Assembly: GCF_047675955.1 (NCBI RefSeq)
Contig: NC_132912.1
Coordinates: 79,632,382 to 79,696,381 of the forward strand
Direction: 5' to 3'
Source of the DNA: Chlorocebus sabaeus
Taxonomy: Eukaryota; Chordata; Mammalia; Primates; Cercopithecidae
Length of the DNA: 64,000 bases
Of this stretch, positions 24,232 through 35,345 are shown piece after piece (within the stretch, counting starts at the first letter, position 1; the number at the start of each line of letters is the position of its first letter). The position numbers and the translations under genes were made by a program. The notes beneath the pieces were generated by a model. The model ran no database searches. It was not told where the DNA came from and saw nothing but the letters and a program-made list of their open reading frames with translations.

Positions 24232-25417
24232 AATCCTATGACTTTGATAAAATGGCTGCCATAAAAGCTAATCTAAAGTTTTTAAGTCACCTTTGTGCAA
24301 CAGAAACATGAAAGTGTTTAAATACACAATGTTGCTTTAATTCCACTTAGGTACTATTTTTTATGTTTACTTAAAGGGAATGGTACTGATTCTATCAGCA
24401 AGCAATGATTTTAGTATACAAAAATTGATCGTTTCATGGAAATAACAAGAGCAGGGATACACTCATGGCAGTGATTACAGGCGTTATTTGCTATGATTCC
24501 CTTTCTCTCTTCTCCTATTGGCAAAATACAGTCTGTACTACTTGCTGCATTTTCTTCAACTTTTCCAGTCTGAGGTTTTATACGTAAAGTTTGGGGCTGC
24601 ATAGTACCATGTGGCAACGTCTTTCTTTGATCACTGCCCTTGTTTGGAAGGACTTCCTAGAACAATGACTTTTACTCTGCTGTGTCTGAATTACTGTTGA
24701 TACCAACTTATTTTCTTGAAAGTGCTTCCAGTTTCCCTCAGATTTAGGCACTCAACTAGGTAATTCCAAGATGGCTGACTTTCTTTATCCCCTTTAGAAG
24801 AAACATGTTTTGGAAGCCTGTGAGCCTTGGTGTGCCCTGGGGGTGGAGGTCAAGAGCTGAAGGGTACCCTGCCAGGTGGGGTCTTTGTGTGTCTTTCTGG
24901 TATAGGCACCTGCCTATTATTTAAGAGAAGTATGACACTGAACTCTTTTTAGTTTAGAACTGAGAAAATGGAAGAAACTGAGGAAAAGCAGGCTGTTAAA
25001 AAGCAGTCAGTGATAAAATAAGACTTTGGCACAGACCACCCCAGGTGCAAATGCAACTGTCAAGACATCGGAAAACTAACTTCTCCATGCCTGTTACCTC
25101 GTCTGTAAAATAATTAGGATAATAATAGCATCTGCCTTGTCAGTTGTTGTGGGGATTACATGAGAAAATGTGTTTTAAGCCACCCAGCCCTGTGCCCACC
25201 ACATATGGGGGCCGCCATACATGTTGATTCCCATTTCTTTTGAGTTTCTACCCTATTTTTTAGCTGCCAGAGCAGTTTGAAGAGAAATGGCTTGCAATGA
25301 AGAGGGCTGATTGCTAGGAGTGAACAGGGTTAATTAACTTTTCCCAAGAAATTTGTACCTGAAAAGAATGTATTTTGATTAAGCCTTTCAAGATGGAGTC
25401 ATTTTGCAAAATACTAA
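24232..25417. other. Intergenic sequence, one MIR
   Basis: No gene seen. A sense MIR core (CATGCCTGTTACCTCGTCTGTAAAATAATTAGG) lies at about 25080-25200. Confidence 0.5.
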
Positions 25418-25434
25418 GGGAAGTCAGTTTGTGG

Positions 25435-25609
25435 TTTTTTTTTTTTTTTTTTTTTTTTTTCTGAGACTGAGTCTTGCTCTGTCACCCAGGCTGGAGTGCA
25501 GTGGCGCAATCTCAGCTCACTGCAACCTTCACCTCCCAGGTTCAAGCGATTCTTCTGCCTCAGTCTCCCAAGTAGCTGAGACTACAGGCATGTGCCACCA
25601 CGCCCAGCT

Positions 25610-25665
<56 letters not shown>

Positions 25666-26081
25666 AGACGGAGTCTTGCTTTGTCGCCCAGGGTGGAGTG
25701 CAGTGGCCGGATCTCAGCTCACTGCAAGCTCCGCCTCCCGGGTTTACGCCATTCTCCTGCCTCAGCCTCCCGAGTAGCTGGGACTACAGGCGCCTGCCAC
25801 CTCGCCCGGCTAGTTTTTTGTATTTTTTGGTAGAGACGGGGTTTCACCGAGTTAGCCAGGATGGTCTCGATCTCCTGACCTCGTGATCCGCCCGTCTCGG
25901 CCTCCCAAAGTGTTGGGATTACAGGCTTGAGCCACCGCGCCCGGCCCTAATTTTTGTATTTTTAATAGAGACGGGGTTTCACCATATTGGCCAGGCTGGT
26001 CTCGAACTCCTGACCTCGTGATCCGCCCGCCTCAGCCTCCCAAAGCGCTGGGATTACAGGCGTGAGCCACCGCGCCGGGAT
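25435..26081 (-). mobile_element. AluS-type SINE split by a younger Alu
   Basis: Outer Alu: 25435-25616 and 25947-26081. Its target-site duplication GGGAAGTCAGTTT is at 25418-25430 and 26082-26094. The long open frame across the two Alus is an Alu artefact, not a gene. Confidence 0.93.
25617..25946 (-). mobile_element. AluY-type SINE nested in the older Alu
   Basis: A long poly(T) (about 50 nt) leads into a full-length element ending CCCGGCC at 25946. CTAATTTTT is duplicated at 25608-25616 and 25947-25955. It carries GGCCGGATCTCAG and GGGTTTACGCC, as in the copy at 23907. Confidence 0.95.
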
Positions 26082-26094
26082 GGGAAGTCAGTTT

Positions 26095-27049
26095 TATGCC
26101 AAGTAAATGATCACCCACCTCTTGGATGTGTTCTTGGAGTAGACACCTGTGCTTGACTTTTCACTACTCTCTCTGGTATCAAAGACTACGACCTTGGTAA
26201 CTCCATTTTCAAAGATACTGCCATGGAAATGGCTTAAACAAAGGAGGTTACCGGTGATACCTTTCCTCATAAAAACATTGGATTCCACTATTTTCTGGGG
26301 TCTCTGGGGATTCAGAGAGCACCAGGCAAGCCTTTGACTTCAAGAGAATATAAGCAAGCGAGGAAGAATAGAAATATCCACTGGACTGGAATTCACCTGG
26401 GAATCTTGGCCGTAGGGTAATTCATCAGGAAACTGAAGACGCCTTCCTGGAAGAAACTGAGGGACGGAGAAGTGTGTTTGCTTTTAGAATTTTTTCACGC
26501 ATCCTGTTTTTGGGGGGATAAGCCAAAGAAGTAGCCCTTATAACAGGATGGGCTCTCTTTTTCCCAGTCCTTCAGTATCTCAGGAACACATTACCTGAGA
26601 ACTGGTGAGGCCAAGAATGACATTGTTTCCATCTTTGTATCCCCCGCTCTCCGCATACAGCCTACACAATAAAGGTATATTAAATGAATATATTCATTCC
26701 TCTGGGTAGCTGAACACAGTCGTGTCTTTATTCCCCAGTGGTCTCTTTGCAGGCTGGGAGTGATAGGTTTTGTTAGGCATACTAATTTTAGTAGGCTGAC
26801 TGAAAGCTCCCTGAGGGCAGGAACCCAATTGGTTGCTTTCATGTCACCTCTTTAGAGCTTGGTAAGACACCTGGCATCTTGTCACTCTATAAGCATTTAT
26901 GCGAATGCATGAAAACTACCCCTGGTTCTGTCCTCAGAACTCACCGTCAGCCTGGGAGAGAGCAGTTTCTGTGAGGAGGCATGGGCTGTCTGTGGAAGGC
27001 CACAGTCAATTTCACCTCCTCACTCAGCCGTTTGCAGGAGGTTGTAAAT
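26095..27049. other. Sequence before the CpG island; L2 fragment
   Basis: No gene seen. An L2 3' end (GAAAGCTCCCTGAGGGCAGGAACCC ... ATAAGCATTTATGCGAATGCATG) lies at about 26790-26915. Confidence 0.5.
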
Positions 27050-27585
27050 CACCTCTGTACCCGGGTCGGGGTCAGTGGTGCGTCCCTACGCCCCCTGCTG
27101 GGACCCCTCCGGCCAAGTCGCAGAGGAAGGTAACCCAGAATGGAGGAGCCGGCCAGCACGTGCAGCCGCCCAGGGAGGAGGAGGCTGGGCTAACGCAGCC
27201 CTTAGTCAGCAGCTGGGCTCGGTTTTGAAACAAAAGCCAATGTCCTCCCTCGGAGTCCGCGGCCGGTCAGCTCCTAGGGGGAAGAGAGCCATGCTGCCCA
27301 GCCGGTTAGTGGCCCAACTTACTTTTCCAAAGCCTGGGACAAAGGGCCAGCAAAGGCACGGGAGTGGATGGGATGTAGGGGATGGGGTACGGGGACACAG
27401 ATGGCCCAGACTCTCCCCTCCCGGCAGCGCGGGGAAAGGGCGGGGGTCTCCCATGCTCTGTGTCGGTTTGTCCCGGGCGATCCGCTTCCGTGCCCGGGCC
27501 CGTCGGGTCTGTGTAGAGCCGAGGCACCTTTGCCACCCGTGTCCCAGAGCACAGACACACCAGGCCCCGGTTTCATGAATGAAAT

Positions 27586-27628
27586 CCAATCGTGTGGATA
27601 TAAATAGCCGCGAAGGCTGCTAACGTCA
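27586..27628 (+). promoter_or_regulatory. Core promoter: CCAAT, TATA box and CRE-like half site
   Basis: A strong TATA box, TATAAATA, lies at 27599-27606. A CCAAT pentamer is at 27586-27590, unusually close upstream for a functional CCAAT box. A CRE half site in the reverse sense (CGTCA, 27624-27628) follows. A start near 27629 would have the usual TATA spacing. A clear TATA box within a CpG island is less common than TATA-less initiation, so dispersed start sites in the island remain possible. Confidence 0.6.
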
Positions 27629-27700
27629 CAGTGCGAGCGGCGGCCGCCACGGCGGCGGAGCGAGGTGCCGGGTGCTCCGTTCCGCCCGGCTGCCCCGCCT

Positions 27701-27748
27701 GGGAGCGGGGTGGGGGCAGGCGAAGGGGAGGGCTGCGGGTGGAAAGGG
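27701..27748 (+). other. G-rich tract with G-quadruplex potential
   Basis: Runs of G (GGGAGCGGGGTGGGGG, then GGGGAGGG, GGGTGGAAAGGGG) sit in the putative 5'UTR exon on the coding strand. One loop is 8 nt, so it is borderline under the usual 1-7 nt rule. Confidence 0.4.
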
Positions 27749-27820
27749 GCGAGCCCCTCTCGCCCGGGACTGGGAAGAGCGGCCGCGGCGCCGGGCGAGG
27801 CGGCAGGGCGAGGCAGTGCC

Positions 27821-27913
27821 ATGCTGCCTTTGTGCAAAGTTGGGCGGCGGGCGGCGCGCCGCGCGCAGGGGCCCCGCACACCCGCGACCGCGCGCAGCCG
27901 TGGCTGCTGCTGA
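27821..27913 (+). other. Candidate upstream ORF in exon 1 (30 codons)
   Basis: An ATG at 27821 with G at -3 opens 30 codons and stops at TGA 27911-27913. The predicted peptide begins MLPLCKVGRR and is rich in Arg and Ala. If exon 1 is as proposed, a scanning ribosome would meet this start before the RHOBTB1 ATG. It resembles no protein I know; a role would be translational control, by inference only. Confidence 0.4.
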
Positions 27914-28360
27914 GTGGCGGGGGCCCCCCCGCTCCCCCCGGCCCTTGAAGGCGGAGAGAGCTCGCGTCTCGCTCGGCTTCAGGGTAGGTTCTGTGTCGTG
28001 AGTGCTCTATGCTATGAAACTTCTCCGAGCAGCCGCTGCGGAGCCCCCACCGCCCCGGCCCCAGCGGGTGGCAAGTGCGGGCCCTGGGCCGTGCCACGCG
28101 GCCAGCAGCGCCCTGAGAGAGAGTTGTGGGACCGAGCCGCTAGGGGGGCCGCCCTCGCCTCTCCGAGAGGCCAGGAACCCTCCCATCAGAGGCGAGCACA
28201 AGAGATTTCTAGGAGCGCCCGCACAGCCGCACCCCTAACTTGGAGCTGAGAAAATGTACAACAGGCACCCTTATCAGGCTGGCTGCGCCAGGGAGGGGGT
28301 GGTGCCGCGCCGACGAGAAGGCGCTTCCCCTTCGAAGGCTAGTGTGGGGAGGCAGGGCGG

Positions 28361-30079
28361 GTACCGGAGGACCCGAACAGGGGAATAAGCTAGCCCCTTT
28401 GGCGCTTGCACCCTCTTGAGAGTTGACTGGCCAGCCCACAGTTTGGCGTTCCCCTCCCCTCCCCCGCAACCCCGTGTCTATGGAGTCTGTTGTGAGTTGC
28501 TGTGACAACAGGAGAAGCTGCCATGAGGGGCTTGCAGAACACCTTACCTTGTCTGTGTGTGCTCAGCTTTGGGGAAAACAACCAAGGGGAGATGTGCAGG
28601 CAAGAGAATCCAGCCCTCTGCCCCCCGAAAGGAAGTGGAAGGCAGGCACAACTATGTAAAAATATATCATTAGATCCTACTGTTAGCTGCACCGTTTTCA
28701 TCCCCGGCAGTATCAAACATCTCAACTGAGGAGCAATGTCAATATTTAGACTTGGACAAGCCAAAAAGTTAGAAGAGAGCGCCAAGCACAGGGTTTTGAC
28801 TTGGCTTTGCACGTTAGCACACAAGCTGTGCCTTTGGAGCTGACTGTACACATTTGCTGGGGGCAAAAATGCATGAAGGTTAATATATACACAGGGGCAC
28901 CCAGATCTAGGAAAATCTAGGAAGTTAAGACCAAAAGAGTCGCCCTGACTTTGAACTTCCCCATCCTGTGCTGTTCACTGAGCCTTGCTGAACTCCAGCC
29001 AAACGCTCAGCTTGAGATTTCACTGGTTTGGGGCTCCCCCACCCCCAACCGAGGCTGTGGTGTACGTTCTACACTAACATACTCTAAACCGAAAAAAAAA
29101 ATACCGTTATCGGTGGTTGCATCTTTGTATAAGTCCTCTGACGAGCAGCAGATAGTAAATAGTCAATAGGCTGTGTTTGTTTGGTCTTAGCAAGCCTTAG
29201 ACCTTTTTAAACATACTCTGGTAAGTTTGTTTACAAACGCTATTTAGAAATTTGGAACTACGTTTCATTTCCAGTAACCTTTAGATGCCTAACAGAGTCA
29301 CTGTTTGCTAGAAAATAAACACAAGCTCTTTTCAGTATAAATAATGTCTGCATTCTGCTCCACAGGTGGAGTGGGCAGTAAATTATTATATTAAACATGG
29401 TTTCCTCTGAGATTCCTGGATCATATTTGGACATACTAATGGGAAAAAGCTTTAACCAGTTGATCCTAGTACAGAAGGCTTTGGAAAATCATTAGGAAGC
29501 AAGAATATCATAGTCAATATACTAATTTTGCCCATTATTGCTTTCCCAGAGTTTGAAGATAGTGTAAAATTTTTAAAGTGCATAACGCAAGCTGTGTGAT
29601 CACACAGGTGGAAATAGAAACACATGTAACAGTTGGATGTTATTGGCTCAATAATACAAATGATAAGTTATACAAATACAACAGGAAAAAACAAAATTGT
29701 TTGGTCTTTTAATTATGATTATATTGTCTAAAAATGCTATTTTGAATAGGATGACCACATCTATGACTTCTGTATTGTAAAATGCCTGTAAGATTTTCAT
29801 TGTTATCTATCGGTTTGTGGCCAAATGTTTTTTGGGTTTTTTTTTTTTTTTTGGTATCGTCCCAAGTGCTCAAAAATATATTTTCACAAATCCTGCAAAA
29901 TGTTAACCTAGCTATTTCAGGATGTATTTGACCCTAAGAAATGCCACATTAACACTGGCACTTAGCAAAAGTAAAGCAGATTCTTCCCTTTCTCGGGGGA
30001 AAAAAAAGAAAACAACGTATGTTGAAAATTTTAGTGGCTCCCCATGTACTCCTGGCAGGCAGTAGAATTTATAAAGTAT
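28361..30079 (+). other. Start of intron 1, nothing else recognised
   Basis: Base composition falls back to AT-rich. No repeat is recognised apart from homopolymers (A9 at 29093, T at 29837-29853). Confidence 0.5.
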
Positions 30080-30096
30080 TTCTCTCTTTTATGTAG

Positions 30097-30147
30097 GTAA
30101 GTCCAGCTGTGAGCCGAGTGTTCTGTTCTTCACTTCCAGCAAGCCAG
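30097..30147 (+). other. RHOBTB1: Candidate recursive-splice exon or short 5'UTR exon
   Basis: A pyrimidine-rich 3' splice site (TCTCTCTTTTATGTAG) ends at 30096 and is followed at once by the strong 5' splice site GTAAGT. A second donor, CCAG|GTCAGT, comes 51 nt later at 30148. An acceptor abutting a regenerated donor, plus a downstream exon-like donor, is the layout described for vertebrate recursive-splice exons. The same signals could instead define a normal 51-nt untranslated exon. It lies about 2.1 kb after the putative exon 1 donor in a 32-kb intron. Confidence 0.45.
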
Positions 30148-30529
30148 GTCAGTGTCTTTGTGCAAACCCATGACTATAGATTGGTAACATTCTGTATCTA
30201 ATTTTGAGCATGCATTTCAGAACAGGTTTCTTAATCATTTGTGTTTTAAAAATTTTGTCTTTGACTTTTTTATGGACTCAGTTGTGAATGTCATGAGTTC
30301 AATGATTGTTAAAATTATTGCTTACTCTGTGAGTACCATGGTACAAATATGGGCCTCAAACCAGTTTGTCCTTCATACGACGTTTTATTTTTCACTTTAG
30401 GCATCAGAATGGTGCCCACGCTTGAGAATACTGGGGATCTGGGTGCTTGATAATTGAGGGTTTACTTCTATGCTAATCTTAGCACTCTGGGGTGGAAGAA
30501 ACTTGATATAATAATAATTGACTTATTGA

Positions 30530-30720
30530 GCATGAATCACGGTTCAGGTAATGTGCTGCATTCTTTATATTAATAGTCTTATTCTGCTTCAAAAAGAAAA
30601 AAAAAATCTCTAGGAGGTGAAACCACTACCTTGAGTTCCAAACTACAGGTGAGGAGTTGGAAGTTGAGAGACATTAAATAATATGTTCAATTCTTACTTC
30701 TATTAAATGGCACAAATAGG
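30530..30720 (-). repeat. MIR SINE
   Basis: TCAGGTAATGTGCTGCATTCTTTATATTAATAGTC ... GTGAGGAGTTGGAAGTTGAGAGACATTAAATAAT resembles antisense MIR; diverged. Confidence 0.5.
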
Positions 30721-33019
30721 ATTTTTTTTAAAGTTTTTGTCTTACCCTAAGACCTAAACTCTCTAGTTGAAAAATTGTTTTCCACTAGGGAAACTGAAGA
30801 CAAAGAAGGTTAAGTGACTTGTTTAAGATAACTTGGTAATTACTAGCACATATAATAACAATGGCCCAGCTGTTGCAAAATAATAAATTCTATTCTCTTA
30901 AGTAAATTAGTGAAATTGTAAGTATTCATGTGTACTTTCTGGCATGACACTGTCAAAGATATAAGAAAGTTTTTATTGTGGGGTCTCTGGCCTTGAAGAT
31001 TTTACGGAAGATTTAAAAGGCAAGATGTTAAATATTCAGGTATGAAACAATAGAGAATAAATCAAGATTATACTTGCCAGAAGGCTGAATTGGGGATCAG
31101 TGGTACATTTATGAGAAGTTCAGCATTTTCCACTCTGTGGAATTACTTTGCAATTCCATATATGCATGAAAAAAAATTTCCAAGCACATTTTTTTTGTCT
31201 GGGTAGATGATTAATGGGTGAGAGTTTGGGAAAGGGTAGAATGTAGAATTTCAACCCAACAGGGAGAGATAATGTAGTCATCCAGAACCGCTAAATTGCA
31301 GTATCTCAAACTCAAGGATGTTATTGCCTCACAAGCATAGTAACCTAAAATTGTGAGCTGTTTGAATCTGCACGGCGTCTTTGAGAAAGCATAATAATTT
31401 GGCATGATGTTTAAAAGTACTGGATTTTTCCTGGAACCTCAGTTTGTCTGAAAGGCACCACGTAGATGGATTCGGATACATAATAGATAAATCCTAACCA
31501 AAGTCCTGATAACAACCAAATGTTAAGCAAGCCTTTTTCAGGTTTTGCCTGAATTGACAGGCTTCTCTCTCTTCTGTTCCCCTAGTTCCTTTCTCCCCTC
31601 TTTCTTTTCATAAAGTAATTTGTAACAGTTGTTAATCCTTCTTAGCTAGTTTTATATAAAAGGGTACTAAAAAATGAAATGGGAAACAAATTATGAAAGC
31701 AAACCTTAGGATATCATCTTTTTTAATGTACTGATAACCCCCATTCAAGCTAATAGCTCTAAAATCTTAATTAGTGAAGATATTTTTTAAGCATTTAAAG
31801 GGATGTTATAAGCTGTCCTATAACACGTCTGTCCTGTAAAAGTTGTTATATAGTGGATCATTACAAAATAGGTCACTTTCTATAACAGCACTATTATTAT
31901 TGGGAAGATCCCATTACAGGCCAAGACCTCATCAACAGGGTTAGTTGTGATAATGGTATATAACAAAAATATCAGTATAGCAAACATAAACCTATAATTT
32001 TAAGCACTAAAATTATACTTTGAATCACATAACATTATGAACAAAAGAGATCTAGGAATTAGCATGGTATCTCTAATAATAATCATTTAGCAATCATTTA
32101 TTTTCTCTTTTGAATTTCATAAGGCTTTGGTTAGTATGCATGACTTACCTCTTTTAAAATCGCTGGAAACATTTGAAATTCTGCCATTTTTTTGCTCAAG
32201 AAATATACCTGTAGAAAACAGAGAAATGTTTAAAACTTTCTCTTGGTCTTCCTTTTAGAAAATAAGCCATTCAAGTTTCCCTCTGGCTTCATGTTTTAGG
32301 GTTTAAAGAGCATAGGTGATTTGAATTCTTCTCTTCTCCACCAGGCTTCCCACCAACATCACAAGACCAAAACAAAACTTGGAGAGGGAGGGAAAAATGA
32401 GTTCCAAAAAGTGTGTGTAGACGAGGGCAGGAGATGGGTGAGTGTATGGGCAGCAGGGAAGAGGAAAAGGAAAGGGAAAGCTTTTGGGGGAAGGATCAAG
32501 AAGCAGTCACTCCAATGGATGGGATATTTACAGATTAGTTATTTGTTAGCATCAGAATTTTTTTATTTTTAGTTTGTAAACAAATAGGACCCACTTCCTC
32601 CTTTTCCTGGCACCTTTTGTTCCTTGTGCCCATAGGACAGATATTGGAAAACTGGCAAAAAACGCCAAAAAGGATGGACATGTGATTATGACTGTCACTT
32701 TTTCCAGATGTCCCAGGACACTCCTGTCTTCAGAAACTTCCTTGAGCTCTGTCATCAAATACATCAGCATGCCTCCAGTCAGGCTTTATCCACTAAAGAA
32801 CGAATTAGCAAGTTTTACAAAGAAAGCGATGCCAATAGGTCTAGAAGAAAGCAATTACATGTCTCCACTGTGCACCTGAGTTTATTTATTGCATAGACAC
32901 AGGTTAATGGCAAGTTCCCAGTGTTAATAAGGTTATGATCTTAGGTTCCATCTCTCTGTGGAGAAATTTCCTTTGAATTGTTACCCAACCATAGACCAAA
33001 CCCTTAATGACTGCTGTGA

Positions 33020-33190
33020 TAACAATAAACTAGCATTTATGCCCCTACTAGATGCCAGACACGTTAACTAAATTGCAGCTAATATTCATTATCCATTCCA
33101 ACTTTACAGAGGCAAGAAATGGAACTCAGAGATGTTAAAGAACTACTAGGAAACAGAGCTTGGATTTGCACCCAATGCTGTCTAAGAACT
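33020..33190 (-). repeat. MIR SINE
   Basis: TAGCATTTATGCCCCTACTAGATGCCAGACACG ... TTTACAGAGGCAAGAAATGGAACTCAGAGATGTTAAAGAACT is a good antisense MIR match. Confidence 0.8.
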
Positions 33191-33454
33191 TGAATATATA
33201 TTTGCTCTAAATAACACCTCCCCCAACCCACCACCAAAAGCAACACTTTAAACCATTTCATTACAGGTTACTCTTGCAGATGTTGGAGTATAGAAGTTAT
33301 TCTTCTGGGTTTGTTTCTACTTTCTAAATTTTGTATTTAAATTTGAACTACATAACATTTTTGCCTAGATAAATTGGCTAACTGTTTAGGTCATTTTAAA
33401 TGTATTTTGATGGAAGTTGTCACAATCTTAAACAGTTGGGTCATAGAGAGTTGA

Positions 33455-33620
33455 ATCATGGAGCCAGGAATGTCCTTATTAAGGATACCTAGCCCAACCT
33501 CATGTAGATGGAAAACACTGGCACCCAGAGAGGCAACGTAACTTGACTACTCTCATAGTTAATAAGTGACACCATCTGAACTGAACCCAGGCTTCCAAGT
33601 CCCAGCCAAAGCCCAGTTCC
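33455..33620 (-). repeat. MIR-like SINE fragment
   Basis: CACTGGCACCCAGAGAGGCAACGTAACTTGACTACTCTCATAG ... GAACCCAGGCTTCCAAGTC fits antisense MIR. Confidence 0.55.
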
Positions 33621-33843
33621 GTTACCTAACACTGCCTGAAAAGTGCCAAGTCTTCTAAATCTTCCAACATAGCCTGAAATACAACTAGCAAGTATGATAT
33701 ACATGTGAAACCCAAGGTACATCCAGAAATGCTGATAAGAGAATTCTAGTCGTGTAAAGATATGGTGGGTACTAGGAGAAACCTCACTTATCTTCGGTGG
33801 TGCTGAGATAAAATAGTCTTTTTCTCTTATTCAAAACATAACA

Positions 33844-33893
33844 CCCTTCTAAGCTGTCTTTGTTACAAGAACCCTTCCAAGCTGTCTTTGTTA
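33844..33893 (+). repeat. 28-bp-period tandem duplication
   Basis: CCCTTCTAAGCTGTCTTTGTTA (33844) is repeated as CCCTTCCAAGCTGTCTTTGTTA (33872) with a single difference. Confidence 0.9.
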
Positions 33894-33944
33894 TGTGATC
33901 CATTTGGCGCTTTTTCATTTTGACCAAACTCTGGCTTTTCATTA

Positions 33945-34090
33945 ACTATGCAACTTAGGTGAAATATGACCTTACTTTCCTCAACTGTAAAATGGGAACA
34001 GTATCCCCTCCCCCATCAGAGGGTTATGAGGATGTTATAAAAGCCTCATGCATGTAAAGCACATAGTAGGTGCTCAATAAGGGTTAGCTC
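33945..34090 (+). repeat. MIR SINE
   Basis: ACTTTCCTCAACTGTAAAATGGGAACAG ... GTAAAGCACATAGTAGGTGCTCAATAAGG is a clear sense MIR. Confidence 0.88.
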
Positions 34091-35214
34091 TCTTCTTAGC
34101 CTTCCTAGAGTATGTCAAAAGAAAGTGTTTTAATATATTAGGGCAGTTGTATCATTTTGTCTCTAAATTTACTGGAGTCATTTGAATTCTGATTTGCAAG
34201 GAATGGTTATAGGAACCTTTTTTTTCTTGAACACAACAGGCCCAGTGGTCTCTCTGGGTTCCAGTGGCCCAGTCTCCATTACATTTGTTTTCTTCACACT
34301 CTAAGGTTGCCAAAGTTTACTTGCATTGAATTATTTTATTGCCTTAGTTTCTGCTGCAAACTAATACCAAGCTTCTTTTGCAGATTTGTGGCTCTCATTT
34401 TCTTCCAGACACTGTTCCTAAGTAGCTAACGTGTGTTCTACATGGAACTTTGTATCTCAAAGCCACTATTTCCAGCCAGATAACTAAGAAATATTTCCAG
34501 AGAATATTATTGCCAGTAGAAAATTTTTGCTTTCAATTTTGAAAGGTGAGACTTCGCTACCTTCATTTCAATTCACTGTAGTATTGAGTATTTGAGGTAT
34601 GCTGCTCCTGCCTTTTCTTTTTGTCACGTGTTGCTGACTGATATATTGATAGGAAAAGCATAAACACCACAATTTCCCCATTTCACCGGCAGCACTTGAT
34701 AAGTACCCTGGCCTAAATTACATCGCTGGGAAGTGTTTTCTGCACTCCTCTCCCCAGCTGCCACATTTCGACATGTGGCACTTGCTGCCCTGCTTTGGAC
34801 TTTTGGAACTGAGTCCTTGCCAACACCTCCAATTCATCACATATGTGGAGGAAAGCTACTGCTTTGATATATATTTTTTAAATACTTGTACCTGTTTTTC
34901 CTTTTTTAGTAATAATCCAAGTGGCCTAGAATAGACTTTATTATCCTGATGGTACAATTTCACTTTTAGTATTTGGTAAATGCATATTACAAGATGGATG
35001 TCCTTTTCTTCAAATTTAAAAGTAGCAAGTATACGTCTTTCCCAGTGCTATGAAGTGGCTGAACTGGGGCTAGGTGCTGAGAACTCACCAGTTGCTATAT
35101 TGTCCTTAACCTTCTACTAATCTCAAACTGATTATATGTAAGTTTTTATTCTTACCAAGGAATTAATTGCTTTTAAAGCTGTGCTCAGGCTTTCATGTGT
35201 GTACAAGAATGGGC

Positions 35215-35345
35215 ATCTTGTTAAAGTGCAGATTCTGATTCAGTAATTCTGGGATGGGGCCCGAGATCATGCATTTCTAACAAGCTCCCCATTGATGCCA
35301 GTGCTGCTGGTCTGTGGACCACACTTTGAGTCATGAGGTCCTAAA
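35215..35345. repeat. MER5A-type DNA transposon remnant
   Basis: AAGTGCAGATTCTGATTCAGTAATTCTGGGATGGGGCC ... GCATTTCTAACAAGCTCCC ... GTGGACCACACTTTGAGT matches remembered MER5A (hAT-Charlie) sequence. Confidence 0.85.

Larger units (their letters stand above)
27629..27983 (+). other. RHOBTB1: Putative non-coding exon 1 of RHOBTB1
   Basis: The span starts 30 bp after the TATA box and ends at a donor-like AGG|GTAGGT (27981-27989). It is GC-rich and would supply most of the 5'UTR. Both ends are inferred: the start could vary within the island and another donor could be used. It contains a short upstream ORF (27821-27913) and a G-rich tract (27701-27748). Confidence 0.5.
27050..28360. promoter_or_regulatory. 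CpG island at the RHOBTB1 promoter
   Basis: GC content and CpG density rise sharply here against an AT-rich background, with many CGG, GCGC and GGGCGG-like stretches densest at 27600-28150. It is the only such island in the 64 kb and lies about 33 kb upstream of the RHOBTB1 start codon on the same strand. Many long open frames cross it on both strands, as expected from GC-rich DNA poor in stop codons; none shows a recognisable protein. Confidence 0.93.
30148..35204 (+). other. Intron 1, MIR remnants only
   Basis: No exon-like feature I can support. It contains MIR pieces (30530, 33020, 33455, 33945) and a 28-bp-period duplication at 33844-33893. Confidence 0.5.

Noticed and set aside
25404..25886. 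A 160-codon open frame
   Set aside because: It runs through poly(T) and two antisense Alus; the predicted peptide is the usual Alu-derived phrase, not a gene.
28002..28238. Ala/Pro-rich frame after the putative exon 1 donor
   Set aside because: GC-rich chance frame within intron 1; no known similarity and no splice support.
27206..28249. Many long open frames on both strands, including a 186-codon one
   Set aside because: They lie in the CpG island, where stop codons are rare; no recognisable domains, and they overlap one another in all frames.
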